From Entonaema liquescens (taxonomy: Eukaryota > Ascomycota > Sordariomycetes > Xylariales > Xylariaceae), in assembly GCA_902805475.1 (NCBI GenBank), contig CADCSX010000023.1, positions 2,356,001-2,420,000 on the forward strand: a DNA stretch of 64,000 nucleotides. Reading direction: 5' to 3'. The translations under genes and the position numbers were made by a program. Positions 11,777 through 23,263 of this stretch are shown piece after piece (position 1 is the first letter of the stretch; each line of letters starts with the position of its first letter). The notes beneath the pieces were generated by a model. The model worked only from the letters and a program-made list of their open reading frames with translations. It was not told where the DNA came from and searched no databases.

Positions 11777-14700
11777 CGGTGCCAATTATGCAACGGTGAA
11801 TACTTGGTCAACGATTATGAGATGACTGTGGTAGTTAGGTATTTACGGAGAACCAAGGCGGGTGGATAACCGTCGGTCATTGAAGTTGTGATGAGCACCT
11901 AAGCGATGGAAGAGCTCGTTCCAATGGTAAAATTAGGTGATCCGAGAATTATCGATGCGCGCACTAACGCAGGCACATAGCCTCCTGCAGACCAGACGCC
12001 TTGCTACTTTCGTTACAGAGTATTACTTGCAGGTTGACTATAATTTGTATGCAGGCTAGCGGCAACACACGTGAACGCGCAAGCTCACTTCATTCTAGGA
12101 TGCGGTTGGGTAGCATAGATGGGATCAGGATTTAAGCCTCTGCGCTTTTCCTGCAACGGTAATAATTGACCCGTCATCCGTAGAATGAACTATAATGAGC
12201 AACACGCCAAGTCTATTTATTCGAAAATCATCTGTATAGATGCGAATTGTTAACTGTTACGTGTTACCCGCAGTCAGACCCGCCGTATTGTGTGCAAGTG
12301 TCGTTAAAACTAAGTCGGCCAATGAGAAATAAAATCTAGATGTTGAAAAACTAGGCGTGGGTGCTATAAATAAGTAACCTGCCATGTAGTGGCACAGATT
12401 TTACCTCAGGTAGTTAACCGAGACAGCCGAGTAACGTGGAGGTGGCTAGGTCCATGTGTTGAGTTATCCGTCACCCTGGGGGCCATTTGGGGTTGATGAT
12501 AGGGATATGGAAATCGGTACGGGGGGAGGTGAAAAGTTACAAAACCTATCTCCTATACTATCTCCTATATATCTACAGGCACGGGAAAGATATTAGACGG
12601 AGGCGATCCTGCGGTAGGAGTTGATATGAGTGCGCCGGGTATAATTGATGCCATACCAAACTTCGATGACTTGAGCGGTTCATGGTTACCGGTATGATAA
12701 ACCTTCTGAACTTGGTTTCGACCGTTAGATCGGCAAGCTCCCACGAAGTGACCCTCGTTGTCAGCAGGCATTGCCCAATAAATAATCTATCGACCAACTG
12801 CGGACTATTCGCAGATCGTATAAACCATGCAGAATTGGAGCTGAGTATTCAGGATAGTTAGCCACAGGGTTGCCGAAAACGGGTTTATGAAACATGGGGT
12901 CCGGTTCTTCTAGCTGGACTGAGCTTGGAAGATAACATGGGCTTAGTAACTGTTGGATCTAAATATGCCAGGAGGCTTGCCATACTCGTCGACAAGGCTC
13001 AGTGAGACCTTTGTAGTACGCTCACGTCCTCAGAACGGCGTCCTGTTAAACGTGGGGCTGTTCTGCTGATTGGAAGTGATATGTGGTTGACCTCATAGTA
13101 ATAAATCCTCGACAGCTCTCTTGCCAGATACGAAGATATGTGTAGCTGAAGGAATGTAAGAAACCGCCAATAAAAACGACGAATTGGTCGTATGTTCTTC
13201 AGTGGTGGGCTGAAGGAGCTGATGTCTCCAAGAGATGGTGGTGCAGTGCCCCTGAATTGCATCGCCCGGTCCACGCTGAAAAACGTGAGATGCTCCGTAA
13301 CCGTGTAATCAGTGTAATTGGGCGAGGCATATACATACATATCGAATACCGATGTAGTATACCGATGGCCTAGAAGATGAACGATCCTTGGTTCATTCTA
13401 TGCATGTAGGATATATATATGTATGCACTGCGAGGTTAAGACTTATAAAAGAAAAAAAGAGGGAAGATTCAGGGGCACCGAGACTGCATGATTTGTGTAC
13501 GCTAATACGTTATAAAACAAGTTTGATCGTGATCCATTATTATTAGCATTGATGCTGGTGTTGGTGTTAGCTATTTGGGTAAAACGAATTAAGTACTGTA
13601 TATGCTTTGATCATCGTTGTTCAAGCATCCGTAGATGGTTACCTATAGATAGGTAGGTACATGTAGGTATTATCTACATATGTAGTAAAGTATTTGATAA
13701 TTGACGAGATTGCGTCATCTAACAGGAGCTCGTACTGAGTTATCAAAAAGAGAACCGAGAATCATGGTTCAGGCTGTTAAGGAGAAATGTATGCATTCGT
13801 GCGTACTAGGTGGGATATTATGACACGAATCCAGAATCCAAAGTTTATCGTGTTGTGGTTGTAATTATCAGTATAGATATTTTGTATATTACCTACATAC
13901 CTTAGTAGCGTAATGTAAGAAGGATCAATTGAATTGAATTGGCTGATTTTGAGGATGCCGGGGCCAAGTTGCCTAGGTTTAGCTAATCTGATCTGATCTG
14001 AGATCTAAAGGCGGACTGGCGCGCGTACACGTACAGTAGTAGTAATACTAGGTTAGGTACCTAAGCGTATGGTGCGGTAAGTAATAATTGATTGATGAGT
14101 GCCGTATGTGAGTAATAATACAGACGTGGTCCCTCCTGGTTCCTTCCATGTGTTCCGTCGAACTAGTGGGCTGCACTTGGGCCACTTTGCGCAACCTACT
14201 TCCCTATACAAGCAAGATACTAGGGGAGGTACTTTTCTCACCCCTCCTGCCTGTCTAAAATTTAGTACCTCTTTAGGCATTTTTAGTATTGTACCTAGGT
14301 AGTGCAGTTAGCTTCGGAGACAGACTGGGTCTTAAGTGGATTCTACCTACATAGTAGCTCGGCGATAATTCCGTCCAGGTGAAAACATACACTAATATCT
14401 TCTCTATCAACAACTAGTAGCAACTCCCTGCCAACATAGGTAAGGGTAGGTAGGATAATTCGATTGTCAAAGATATCAATTTCGAAAATGAGGTTTTCTA
14501 TGATGCTTCCTTAAATTTTTTTTTTCTCTTCTCCCAAAGATATTGGGAATACCATGTGGTGTATGTCCTCGTTTCGTTTTGTTTGGTCACCTGCAGCTTT
14601 CATCCTCCCCGCTTGCACCTAAACTTCTTCTAGAAAGTCCAGAATTGATGTGGAAGGGCAAAATATCGTGTAGCAATATGACTGACTGTCACATTAGGCG

Positions 14701-15429
14701 CGTTTCTGCCCCCTCCTCGATAATTGGCAAGTAGTTACTTTGTACCACTCGGCTTGGTACTACCAACCATCAACAAACTTCTTCAGATGCTTCAAATCAA
14801 CAACCCGAAGTTCCGAGTGGACGTTATGCCATTGAACATATAATTTTTCTAGTCTAGGGTCCCCCCCTAGATATTCATGCGGTGTTTACCTAGCAGCCTA
14901 GGTAGCTAGTCAGTCGAACTGGGCCAAGACATGGTAATTGAAGGATCCTGGATCCAGCAATACCCCTAAAGCGGAACCAGGGCACAACAATGGTCCTCTT
15001 TTTTTTCTAGAGGAATCGTCCAACTGTCTGCTATGCATAGTAAAGTTCATACATGTACTGTATCCATCTGGGGGGCGAGACACGCCGTTGTCCCCATCAT
15101 ATCCATCATATCCCGAGATCATTCATCTCTTACAGCCTTCTATTATTACACGAGCAGATGATTTAAAACCTGCGGAATGCACATCTTCACGTCAGCGTCT
15201 GCTAACTTATCATTGGAGAGTTGGATTTTTTACATTGTACCACGTTATTTCCTTGGCGAAGTACATTAGGGCTCACTTTTGGTAATCCTAAAGCCGTTCC
15301 GTTGAGACTCCCGATCCTTTATTGTCTTGATTAGGACTTCTAATGTATTGTACCAGTTGTGCTTAGGAGGAGGTAGACCTTTGGAACTTGTACTACCTCT
15401 TCAATGTACCTCATTTGAATGGAAGCATG

Positions 15430-15478
15430 CTTGTATGTATTTATGTATATGTATTTATGTATACAAGTATACATGTAT
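15430..15478. repeat. TGTATTTATGTA-type microsatellite
   Basis: A degenerate run of GTAT/TTATGTAT units forms a purine/pyrimidine-alternating, melt-prone stretch in non-coding DNA. Open frames across it (Tyr/Ile/Cys-rich) are low-complexity artefacts. Confidence 0.75.
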
Positions 15479-15685
15479 ATTTCCCCTTCCCCGAAAGCAA
15501 GCACCACACGGACCATGCTTCCAGGGTGATCCACAGCTGGGTCTGGGCTGAACCATGTAAGATATGTACATATGTACATCAGTCCCTGCTCCCGAGGTCG
15601 CCAAAGGACCACACGGGGGGGCCACACCTACCTTCCATTTGCAACTGCGTACATACAACCCGAGCCACCCTACAGGCTGTCATGT

Positions 15686-15775
15686 ACGTATCTACCTACA
15701 ATACCTACAATACCTACCTCAATACACAGCGACCTCCATACACTCCATACACTCCATACATACATACATACATCA
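15686..15775. repeat. TACC/ACTCCATAC/CATA simple repeats
   Basis: Consecutive simple repeats: an imperfect CTACAATAC array, then ACTCCATAC units, then CATA tetranucleotides ending near 15774. They explain the apparent Thr/Tyr/His-rich frames here, which are not genes. Confidence 0.75.
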
Positions 15776-16235
15776 CTTGCTCGCACATTGCGAACAACTT
15801 GAATATCTTACTTCTCTCTTGAGATCCACATACCCTGTACCATATCTTGTATCGCCTGTCGTCTAACGAGCGTAGAATAGCTCGTCTTTTTTTTTTCTGG
15901 TTCTTTGCCGACCCCAATAACCCCTTTAGTCTTGGCTTAGAAGCACCAAGTTGAATCAAGCTACATCGAGTTTCCCGTGTTGCCCTTTTTCTTCCCCCAC
16001 CATCGACAGAAATAACGGCGGCGAGGAGAAGCTAGCTAGACCTTTGAATCTGCAAGGCTGACTCCCGCGACAATTAGGTCGAAAGGACCCCATGTCAGAT
16101 AATCGGGAGCTAGCAGCAATACCTCATTCAGAAACAAAAGCCAGAAACGAAAACCCTCAGGAGACCCCTTAAACCGTGCACGATTATGAATTAGAAGCAA
16201 TGCGGTTCGTCGTTCCGTACTTTCTAGAAATCCGG

Positions 16236-16271
16236 CCCAGTCCCAGTCCCAGTCCCAGTTCCAGTTCCAGT
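16236..16271. repeat. 6 x 6 bp tandem repeat upstream of the HSF-type gene
   Basis: Four CCCAGT units are followed by two TCCAGT units, ending about 110 bp before the start codon at 16384. It probably lies in the 5' leader or core promoter of the Sfl1-like gene. Repeat-number variation could affect expression, but that is inference. Confidence 0.85.
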
Positions 16272-16383
16272 TCCCCGCTGTAGAGTCTCGTGTCCCTCTT
16301 TATCAATTTGTCTCGACTTGTCTCTAATTTCTAGTTTCATAGTCTTGCTAACTAGTGCATCCTTTTTTTCCCACTTAGATCAG

Positions 16384-18355
16384 ATGGACGTTGCGACTGA
16401 GAGTGCGCCGCGAAACATACCTGTCAACAAGGCTGATGAGAGCATGGGCGCACGTACGGTTCCAATTATCACTACCCCTACGTCGATGCCAACCATAAAG
16501 ATGTCGGCCCCTTCGCCGTCGGGCGAGCCTATGGATATCACTACGCCGACCAACTCGTCGGCTCCGCAGAGTGCTAGGAAGAGTTCCGAAGGGGAAGGTA
16601 GCGATTCTAATGATCGCCAGAGCACCGCGCTATCGGGAGAACAGAGTTCGAGCTTCGCTTCAACTACAATGCCTGCGCCTGCTGCTGCGGCTGTCCACCA
16701 GCCGAAGATAGTACAGACTGCGTTTATCCATAAGCTCTACAAGTGCGTATAGTTCTTGTCTCGGATTATGATCGCATAGCCACTAACCGTTTCGCAGTAT
16801 GTTAGAAGACCCTAACATACAGCACCTAATTAGCTGGTCCAGCTCTGCTGAGAGCTTCGTCATGTCGCCTTCACATGATTTCTCCAAAGTTCTTGCGTAT
16901 GTCTCCAGTTTCGTACAGTGACCAACCAATGAGACTAATTCGAGTAACAGCCAATACTTCAAACACACGAATATATCCTCTTTCGTCCGACAACTTAACA
17001 TGTACGGCTTTCATAAAGGTACGCACAGAGATATAGACCACCCGCCGGTATAATCTAGACGGCTAATAAAACGAGCATTGCAGTGAGCGACGTATTCCAT
17101 ACCGGTTCTCCAGAGACTGCGCTGTGGGAATTCAAACATGGTAATGGGAACTTTAAGAAGGGCGACCTTGTTGGATTGCGCGAGATCAAGCGACGGGCAT
17201 CCCGTCACACGCTGATCCACCGAGACCACCGGGAGTACAATAGTCAGAAGCCAACCCCATCGCAGCCTGGTACTCCGGCTGAACCCATGCCACCAATCCA
17301 TGATGGATCAGATCCAAGGCTTGCGAGTATTGAGCACTCCTTGTACGAAGTCCAGACTAGGCTGCAGCGCAGCGAGGAGAATGCGCATTACATGAACGTG
17401 AAGCAGCAAGCAATGTCAGATGCGATGAATCGCTTGTTGCAGGTGAATCAGGAACTGTCCAGAACTGTTCTAAGCCTCGTCCCACCAGAGAATCCTGTCC
17501 ATAGAGACGGTAAGTCACATTCTTACAAACAACAATGGTACTTGATGGTCTAATACGGTTGTAGTTCTTGCGCTACAAGGTGAAATCCAACGCCAAACCG
17601 AAATTGTCCGCTCTATGGACGAACCGCATGAACCATCCTTCCCGAATAGGAGTCAGCTCTTTGCAAACCTTGAGAATCCCCCTGTATCCCCCCGACAGCT
17701 AGCCCAGGACGATCAGCGAAGAATAGGGGGGCTATATCCTCAATCCCGAACAAATTTTTACCGACCTCCGGTATCTTCTAATCTCGCAATAAGCTCCTCC
17801 AATGTTGGGATAGGCTCACGTCGATCACATGGGTCGATTAGCGGGAGCACGACCCAGTCATCGCCTTCTCCCCTCCGATCTCAAGCGCCGCCACCACCTC
17901 CTGGCCCTCATCCGCTTGCTACCGTTGAGCCCCCGCCGAGCGGTTTGCCTAGGCGACACACTTCAGCCGACATCCGAGCCGCTGGGTGGCAAGTCAACCC
18001 GCCGCCGTACATCTCCTCGGGCCCTCCTTCGTCTCATTGGCCGTCTTCTCCAAGTCGAGGTGCCCAAGATGAGCAACGAATCCGCGATCCTCCACCTCAC
18101 TACTCACTATCGCGGCCTGCTACTCCACCCGCCCCTTTCTCAAATGGCAGTATTGGAAACGGACTAGAAAGCCTCAACAACTGGTCCTGGAATTCCGCCA
18201 ATCGAGAAAACAAGAACCTCTCAATTAAAGACATGTCTGCGCCTCCAACCAGAAGGGGAAGCATGGCGCATATTCTTAATCCCACGGATACAGTAGAACG
18301 GGATGACGAGGATGACCCTCGAGGAGACGAGGACCGGAAGCGAAAACGGATATAA
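16384..18355 (+). CDS. SFL1: HSF-type DNA-binding transcription factor, Sfl1-like
   Basis: Five exons: 16384-16742, 16798-16896, 16951-17018, 17084-17509 and 17565-18355, coding for 580 aa in frame throughout. A disordered N-terminus (1-~107) precedes a complete heat-shock-factor DNA-binding domain (~110-217). Its recognition-helix hallmark is SSFVRQLNMYGFHKV, preceded by FIHKLYNMLEDP and SWS. The first three introns interrupt this domain. A coiled-coil region (~245-305, LASIEHSLYEVQTRLQRSEE and on) would mediate oligomerisation. The Pro/Ser-rich C-terminus ends in an acidic patch and a KRKR basic tail. The C-terminal ADIRAAGWQ and SMAHILNP elements recur, from memory, in filamentous-fungal proteins annotated as Sfl1/HSF-like. 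Yeast Sfl1 represses flocculation genes, and orthologues in pathogenic moulds affect heat tolerance and virulence. An upstream in-frame TTG is not a plausible start. Confidence 0.93.
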
Positions 18356-19114
18356 TAATTGGCATTGTAGGTCCTTGAACATCGCATATCTTGCGCCATG
18401 GAAAGCGTTGTCGCACATTATACCACATACGGCGGGATTTTGTTTTTGTATAGAGCGATTGATACGGAATACACGAGTCTATAAGGATTCAGGACGACAA
18501 GCTACGGCCATGTTATATGACATTGACTATGCACCTTACGAATTTCCTTTCACTTTCATAAATTTTCTTTCCTTTCACTGCATTGCTATACTTCTTTCTT
18601 GGATATTCAAGTTCGTCGCTGAAATACCAAAAAGTGTTGGCTACGTTGAAAATTGCTCGGGACGGTTTTGGTGATGGGTGAGAGAACACTCACTTTATTC
18701 CATTCATATAAGGGGGGGTTTTGAATTTGGAGGCTGGGGTCGGATGTCTGAATCAACATGCCCATTGGGTTTTGTACAACACGGAATGTGGGCTTGCTTC
18801 TTGCTCTGGAAGGGGGCTTTGTTGTAATCCGTTGGGGAGGAACCGAGCGGGAATATTCCTCCCAATTATGCTCGCGGAGTCACTAATCATGTACTCTTAA
18901 GTAGTCAATGTAGGAGTAAAGGCTTCCTTTGCATATATGACCGGCGAAGAAGCTGTCATAGCTCCCCATATGGCTTTTGTTTTGGTATGATCTGTCACAT
19001 TTCGAGGCTTTCCCTAATAAGTCTACTCGGAGTTAAATGGTTGGCTCAGGAGCTCCAATTGCAAACCCCGTCATTACGAGGGACAAGCCACAGGGACGAT
19101 CTAATCTTATTACC
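18356..19114. other. Convergent intergenic region
   Basis: This is 3'-flanking sequence shared by the Sfl1-like gene (+) and the Lys-rich protein gene (-). T/A-rich tracts suitable for 3' end formation are present. No gene is visible. Confidence 0.6.
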
Positions 19115-19897
19115 CTACTCCCCACCAGTTCCCCCCCTTGTCTTCTTTTTCTTTTTCTTCTTCCGCTTTTTCTTCGGTGATTCTGAAGAAAGGGGCTGGT
19201 TGGAATTGGGTTCAGGAGCTGCAGCGCTCTCGGCAACTAAAGTTTCCGTGCCATCCTCGGGATTGTTGTCAGGGTTGACCTGCATCTCGGGACCATCTAT
19301 ACGAGGCTCCTCGGGTTTAGGGGAGGTACCGACAGTTAAGTCTAAACGATCACCATCCTCCTGCGTTTCCATCTCCGCCCGCGTCCTCTTCCCGTTCCTC
19401 TTGGCTCGTCCGAGTCCGCTCCGCCCCGCCTCCTCGTCACTGCTGTCTTCCTTGCGCACCCATTTCTGTTGCCCACCTTTATCAGTGCCGTTCCTCCCTC
19501 GCTTTCCTAGCAGTCGTCCGCGCAGTCGTGCCGTGTCCCGGTCTGTTCCGCTGTTGTTCTCATCTTTGCCGGCGGAGCTGCGAGTTAGACCTATGCCGGC
19601 GTTCGGGTCGAGGCCGCGCTCCTCGGCGAACTCTGCTTCTTCGGTAGCGCGTCTAGCTGCTGCGTCGCGCGACTGGGATTGCGGGTTGGAACCGCCGCTA
19701 AGCGCGGAGAATGAGCCGCTAGAGGAGGAGGCATTGTTGAGGTCGGAGCGCGAGGGGAGGAATGCGCGGGCTGCTTTCATACGCGCTTCTAGTTGCGTCT
19801 GTATACGGTTCATGGTCACGGTGAAGTCAGGTGCTGGGTTGCCAGTGGGTGCACCCTTCGACGTGGAAGTAGGGGCTGTTTTGCTAGTTGGCGCCAT
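19115..19897 (-). CDS. Hypothetical charged, Lys-rich nuclear-type protein
   Basis: An intronless 260-aa frame starts at ATG 19897. The N-terminal ~90 residues hold the most structured-looking part (MNRIQTQLEARMKAARAFLP, then an Ala/Arg/Glu-rich helix). The remainder is disordered, rich in Asp/Glu, Arg and Gly, and ends in a run of about ten Lys/Arg residues followed by TRGGTGGE. That is a typical nuclear or nucleolar localisation signal. The N-terminal pattern recalls small fungal families of unknown function (possibly DUF3245), but I cannot confirm this. It is divergent from the succinyl-CoA ligase gene, 662 bp from its start, so the two may share a promoter region. No function is assigned. 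Confidence 0.75.
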   Translation of the reverse strand: MAPTSKTAPTSTSKGAPTGNPAPDFTVTMNRIQTQLEARMKAARAFLPSRSDLNNASSSSGSFSALSGGSNPQSQSRDAAARRATEEAEFAEERGLDPNAGIGLTRSSAGKDENNSGTDRDTARLRGRLLGKRGRNGTDKGGQQKWVRKEDSSDEEAGRSGLGRAKRNGKRTRAEMETQEDGDRLDLTVGTSPKPEEPRIDGPEMQVNPDNNPEDGTETLVAESAAAPEPNSNQPLSSESPKKKRKKKKKKKTRGGTGGE

Positions 19898-20559
19898 GAT
19901 AACGGAACAATAGTTACTTCGTTCGTAAGAGGAATAATTAGAGGTTGGGTATTAGCTCGCGAGCTATGCTATCGCCAAAGTATGACGCTCATATTAAACG
20001 TTGCTGCCCTTCTATTCGGCAGCGGGCTATCGCATGTGTATTCAAATGTTAGAGAAGAAAAAGGTAAGGATGAATTAATTAAAGACACGATAAGATAGCG
20101 ATACAGTGTCAGATCGACAGTGTTATGCGACATCCGAGGTACACATGGCAGGGTTACATGGTAAACCCTTACGTAATGCGCTAATTATCTGTGAAGAAAA
20201 TGACGGAAGATACTTGATCCAGATCCCGTAGCACATGCTCGCTGAAGTCATGCAGGAGGATCAGCTGCAAGAACGTGTCACTGGTACATAAACACAGTAG
20301 CTCACCGGGCAGAGTGGATCTAGCCATCTAAAATTGACCGGATTTTCCCGTTTTCTGCCGGAAAAGAGCTCTCCCTAACGGCCGGGGCCAGTTGTTCTTG
20401 TTTGACGATAGCATCTCAACGTCGGTTGAAAAAAAAAAAAAGAATAAAACGAAATTTTAAAAACAACCTCCTTTCATCCGATATACCGAGCAGCTAACCG
20501 TGCTTCGTTTGTGCCGAGCCATTTAAAAATCAATTGACGCTCAGACCCAGCTCGTTACC
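19898..20559. promoter_or_regulatory. Divergent promoter region between the Lys-rich protein and succinyl-CoA ligase genes
   Basis: 662 bp separate the two divergent starts. A 12-nt poly-A run near 20430 and an A-rich stretch lie about 100-130 bp before the ligase ATG, the sort of nucleosome-depleting tract found in fungal promoters. I recognise no factor site with confidence. Confidence 0.5.
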
Positions 20560-22122
20560 ATGTACGGTTTCGCTCGCAGCCGAGCTGCTGCTTCTGCCCT
20601 GCGGGCATCTAAGGTAAGATCATTCGATACTAGCTGTCCACATAAACATTATAGTTCTATTCTATTGGTGATAGTTAGAGACTAACCTGTTTCTCTTTCT
20701 GATATAGACCGCCTTCTCCCCCGCTACCAGATTCAACGGCATCGCCCAACAACAGCGAAGAAATCTGAGCATTCACGAATATCTCTCAGCCGACCTATTG
20801 CGACAGGTACAAATTAGCGCTCTATTCCTAACGTCCGAATATATCCTAACAAGTTATTCTAGTATGGCGTTGGTGTACCGAAAGGTTACAATGCGAAGTC
20901 TGCCGCCGAGGCCGAGAAGGTAGCGAAGGAGATCGGTGGTGAGGATATGGTTATCAAGGCCCAGGTTTTGGCTGGTGGCCGTGGAAAGGGTACTTTCGAC
21001 AACGGCCTGAAGGGAGGTGTCCGTGTCATCTACTCTCCCACCGAAGCCAAGATGTTCGCCGAACAGATGATCGGCCACAAGCTCATTACCAAGCAGACTG
21101 GTGCGGCTGGCCGCCTCTGCAACTCGGTTTACATCTGCGAGCGCAAGTTCGCCCGCCGAGAGTTCTACCTGGCCATTCTTATGGACCGTGCTTCCCAAGG
21201 CCCAGTCATTGTCTCTTCTTCTCAAGGTGGTATGGATATTGAGGGCGTCGCCAAGGAGAACCCCGAAGCTATCAACACTACTTACATTGACATTAAGACT
21301 GGTGTAACCGACGAGATCGCCCGGGATGTTGCGACTAAGCTTGGTTTCAGCGAGCAGTGCGTCGAGGAGGCCAAGGACACGATCCAAAAGTTGTACAAGA
21401 TCTTCCTCGAGAAGGATGCTACCCAGATCGAAATCAACCCCCTGTCCGAGACCTCTGACCACAAGGTTATGTGCATGGACGCCAAGTTCGGTTTCGACGA
21501 CAACGCCGACTACCGACAAAAGGAGGTCTTCTCGTGGCGCGATACCACACAGGAGGATCCTGAGGAGGTTCGCGCCGCTGAGTCTGGCCTCAACTTCATC
21601 AAGCTCGACGGTGATATCGGCTGCCTTGTCAACGGTGCTGGTCTAGCCATGGCTACCATGGACATCATCAAGCTGAACGGTGGCCAACCCGCTAACTTCC
21701 TTGACGTTGGTGGTGGTGCTACACCCGCTGCTATCAAGGAGGCTTTCGAGCTCATCACCAGCGACCCCAAGGTCACTGCCATTTTCGTCAACATCTTCGG
21801 CGGTATTGTGCGATGCGACGCTATCGCCCACGGTCTCATCAACACCGTCAAGACCCTGAACCTCAAGGTCCCCATCATTGCCCGTCTACAAGGTACCAAC
21901 ATGGAGCAAGCTCATCAACTAATCAACGACTCGGGAATGAAGATCTTCTCCATCGACGACCTCCAAAGCGCGGCAGAAAAGTCTGTACAACTCTCTAAGG
22001 TTGTGAAGTTAGGTATGTTGTTATTGAACCAACTATGATTTTGAAATGAGATTCATAATACTAACATCTATCTAACAGCTCGGGACATTGACGTTGGCGT
22101 CGAATTCAGTTTGGGTATCTAA
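20560..22122 (+). CDS. LSC2: Succinyl-CoA ligase (ADP-forming) beta subunit, mitochondrial
   Basis: Four exons: 20560-20613, 20708-20806, 20863-22012 and 22079-22122, coding for 448 aa. The beta subunit of the TCA-cycle enzyme converts succinyl-CoA, ADP and phosphate to succinate, ATP and CoA, pairing with an alpha subunit encoded elsewhere. The first ~38 residues (MYGFARSRAAASALRASK and on) form an Arg/Ala-rich mitochondrial presequence split by an intron. The mature start SIHEYLSADLLRQYGVGVPKG leads into the ATP-grasp fold, with the KAQVLAGGRGKGTF nucleotide loop near residue 80. A ligase/CoA-binding half follows, with NGAGLAMATMD, FLDVGGGA and the NIFGGIVRCD phosphate-loop motif. Length matches the family. 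The third exon has strongly biased codon use (C-ending codons), as expected for a highly expressed gene. The large antisense frame over it is a shadow. Confidence 0.97.
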
Positions 22123-22636
22123 GGACGATATGTATAGACACTGGTCCGATAGACTGTACTAACTTTTTCAGGGTTGGACCCTCGAGGTGCATGAGAATAA
22201 TCGGGGGAGGTGTTGTGAAATAGAGCCAGGGCGGGTTTGTCACTATTGCATGCATTCGATATTCTCCCTCGCACTCTTGTTTTTCAATGGAATTGCTTCT
22301 TTTTTCCCTATCTACTAGACTCGGGCGTTTTGCCTCTCTATCCGGTTGTGACCGTTAATTTCGACTTTCGAAAACCGCTTGTGCTAATCCGATTTTCTAG
22401 CTAGACCTTTCCTTTTGCTATTTTACATGTGTAGCGGCGGCTGGCTAATTTCAATAAAGACAGGAAACGGTATCCTCCAGCTACTCCTAAACTCCTTTGC
22501 TAGCCCAAATATCCTGGGTATCGTTTGTAATGCTCCATAATGCTCCAAATTTTTTGTGCCCTTTTCCTTTCCTTTCTAACTTCTCCACACAAGAAATAGT
22601 AATCTCCTCCATTCCACCTCGCTCTACTCGGAGCGT
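22123..22636. other. Convergent intergenic region
   Basis: 3' flanks of the ligase gene (+) and the GC-rich membrane protein gene (-). An AATAAA-like signal (CAATAAAGAC) lies near 22452. No gene is seen. Confidence 0.55.
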
Positions 22637-23263
22637 CTAGTCGGTACATCGCGGCCGGGTCACAGACCACACCTGGTACTCCGCCAGGCGCACATAGCGG
22701 ATCTGGTTCTGGCGCTGTGCGCGCTCCTCCATAAACACCAGCAACCGCAGCCAGCCGATCCAGAGGCCGAGGACCAGCAGCAGCAGACCGAAGACCAGAT
22801 TGCGCAGGTGGCGGAGCGTAAGCGGCCAGGGGCTCTGGCGGTAGGCGGTCAGCGCGAGCCAGTACCGGCGCTCGGCCATGAACGCCGCGTGCTGGTAGTC
22901 CTTCCTCGCGGCCTCCTTCTTCTCTTCCGCCCACACCTTCCACGACTGCACGTAGTCCCGGCACACCCCCCACTTGCGCTCGATCTCGCGCACGGCCGCG
23001 CACACGCGCGGGAACGGCTCGTACACGACGGTTGGGCGCGGCGGCAGCGGCCTCCCGGGCGTAGACACGAGCTTCGCGTACCATGCGTCGAAGGCTTCTT
23101 CCGCGGCGCGCTGTCGGCGCATCTCGGCTTGCACGGCGGGGTCCCAGGGCGGAGGCGGGGTGTTGAGCGCGTAGGGCCGGCGGATGGGCTTGGGGGCGCG
23201 GCGGTAGCGCGGGGTGGTGACCTGGGCGTAGGCGTCGGGGGCGCTTTGGTGGTAGCGGGACAT
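22637..23263 (-). CDS. Hypothetical GC-rich membrane protein
   Basis: An intronless 208-aa frame starts at ATG 23263. The N-terminus (1-~75) is Pro/Arg/Tyr-rich. Residues ~85-130 look helical and charged (VREIERKWGVCRDYVQSWK and on, then EEKKEAARKD). A single strongly hydrophobic helix (FGLLLLVLGLWIGWLRLLVF, ~158-177) is followed by a basic tail. I do not recognise a family. The coding region is markedly more GC-rich than its flanks, and third positions are mostly G or C, which supports real coding selection. The high GC also opens a long overlapping frame at 22500-23084, which I take as a shadow because it is low-complexity Arg/Ala/Gly. Membrane orientation and role are unknown. Confidence 0.65.
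   Translation of the reverse strand: MSRYHQSAPDAYAQVTTPRYRRAPKPIRRPYALNTPPPPWDPAVQAEMRRQRAAEEAFDAWYAKLVSTPGRPLPPRPTVVYEPFPRVCAAVREIERKWGVCRDYVQSWKVWAEEKKEAARKDYQHAAFMAERRYWLALTAYRQSPWPLTLRHLRNLVFGLLLLVLGLWIGWLRLLVFMEERAQRQNQIRYVRLAEYQVWSVTRPRCTD

Larger units (their letters stand above)
5810..16383. other. 10.6-kb gene-poor block
   Basis: I find no convincing protein gene here. Open frames are short (up to about 145 codons), mostly start at non-ATG codons, and show no domain signature or matching splice sites. The block is AT-leaning except around 10.4-12.5 kb, which is somewhat more GC-rich and might be decayed coding or transposon sequence. It holds many TACCTAGGTA-like palindromes (for example near 13.65, 14.29, 14.44 and 14.89 kb), a 2 x 15 bp tandem repeat at 11746-11776 and microsatellites at 15.4-15.8 kb. 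Decayed, mutated transposons would explain the composition, but I recognise no element by sequence. Confidence 0.55.

Noticed and set aside
15340..15866. Cluster of 70-140-codon frames
   Set aside because: They read through microsatellites and give Tyr/Thr/Ile/Pro repeats in several frames at once.
1..16383. Secondary-metabolite cluster around the ABC transporter
   Set aside because: No polyketide synthase, NRPS, terpene cyclase or tailoring enzyme is visible in the adjoining 15 kb.
20854..21519. 221-codon antisense open frame over the succinyl-CoA ligase gene
   Set aside because: It is the shadow of a highly biased coding exon; its sequence has no motif and the sense gene is certain.
22500..23084. 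194-codon frame overlapping the GC-rich membrane protein gene
   Set aside because: Arg/Ala/Gly low-complexity shadow of high-GC DNA; the frame at 22637-23263 has balanced composition and a membrane helix.
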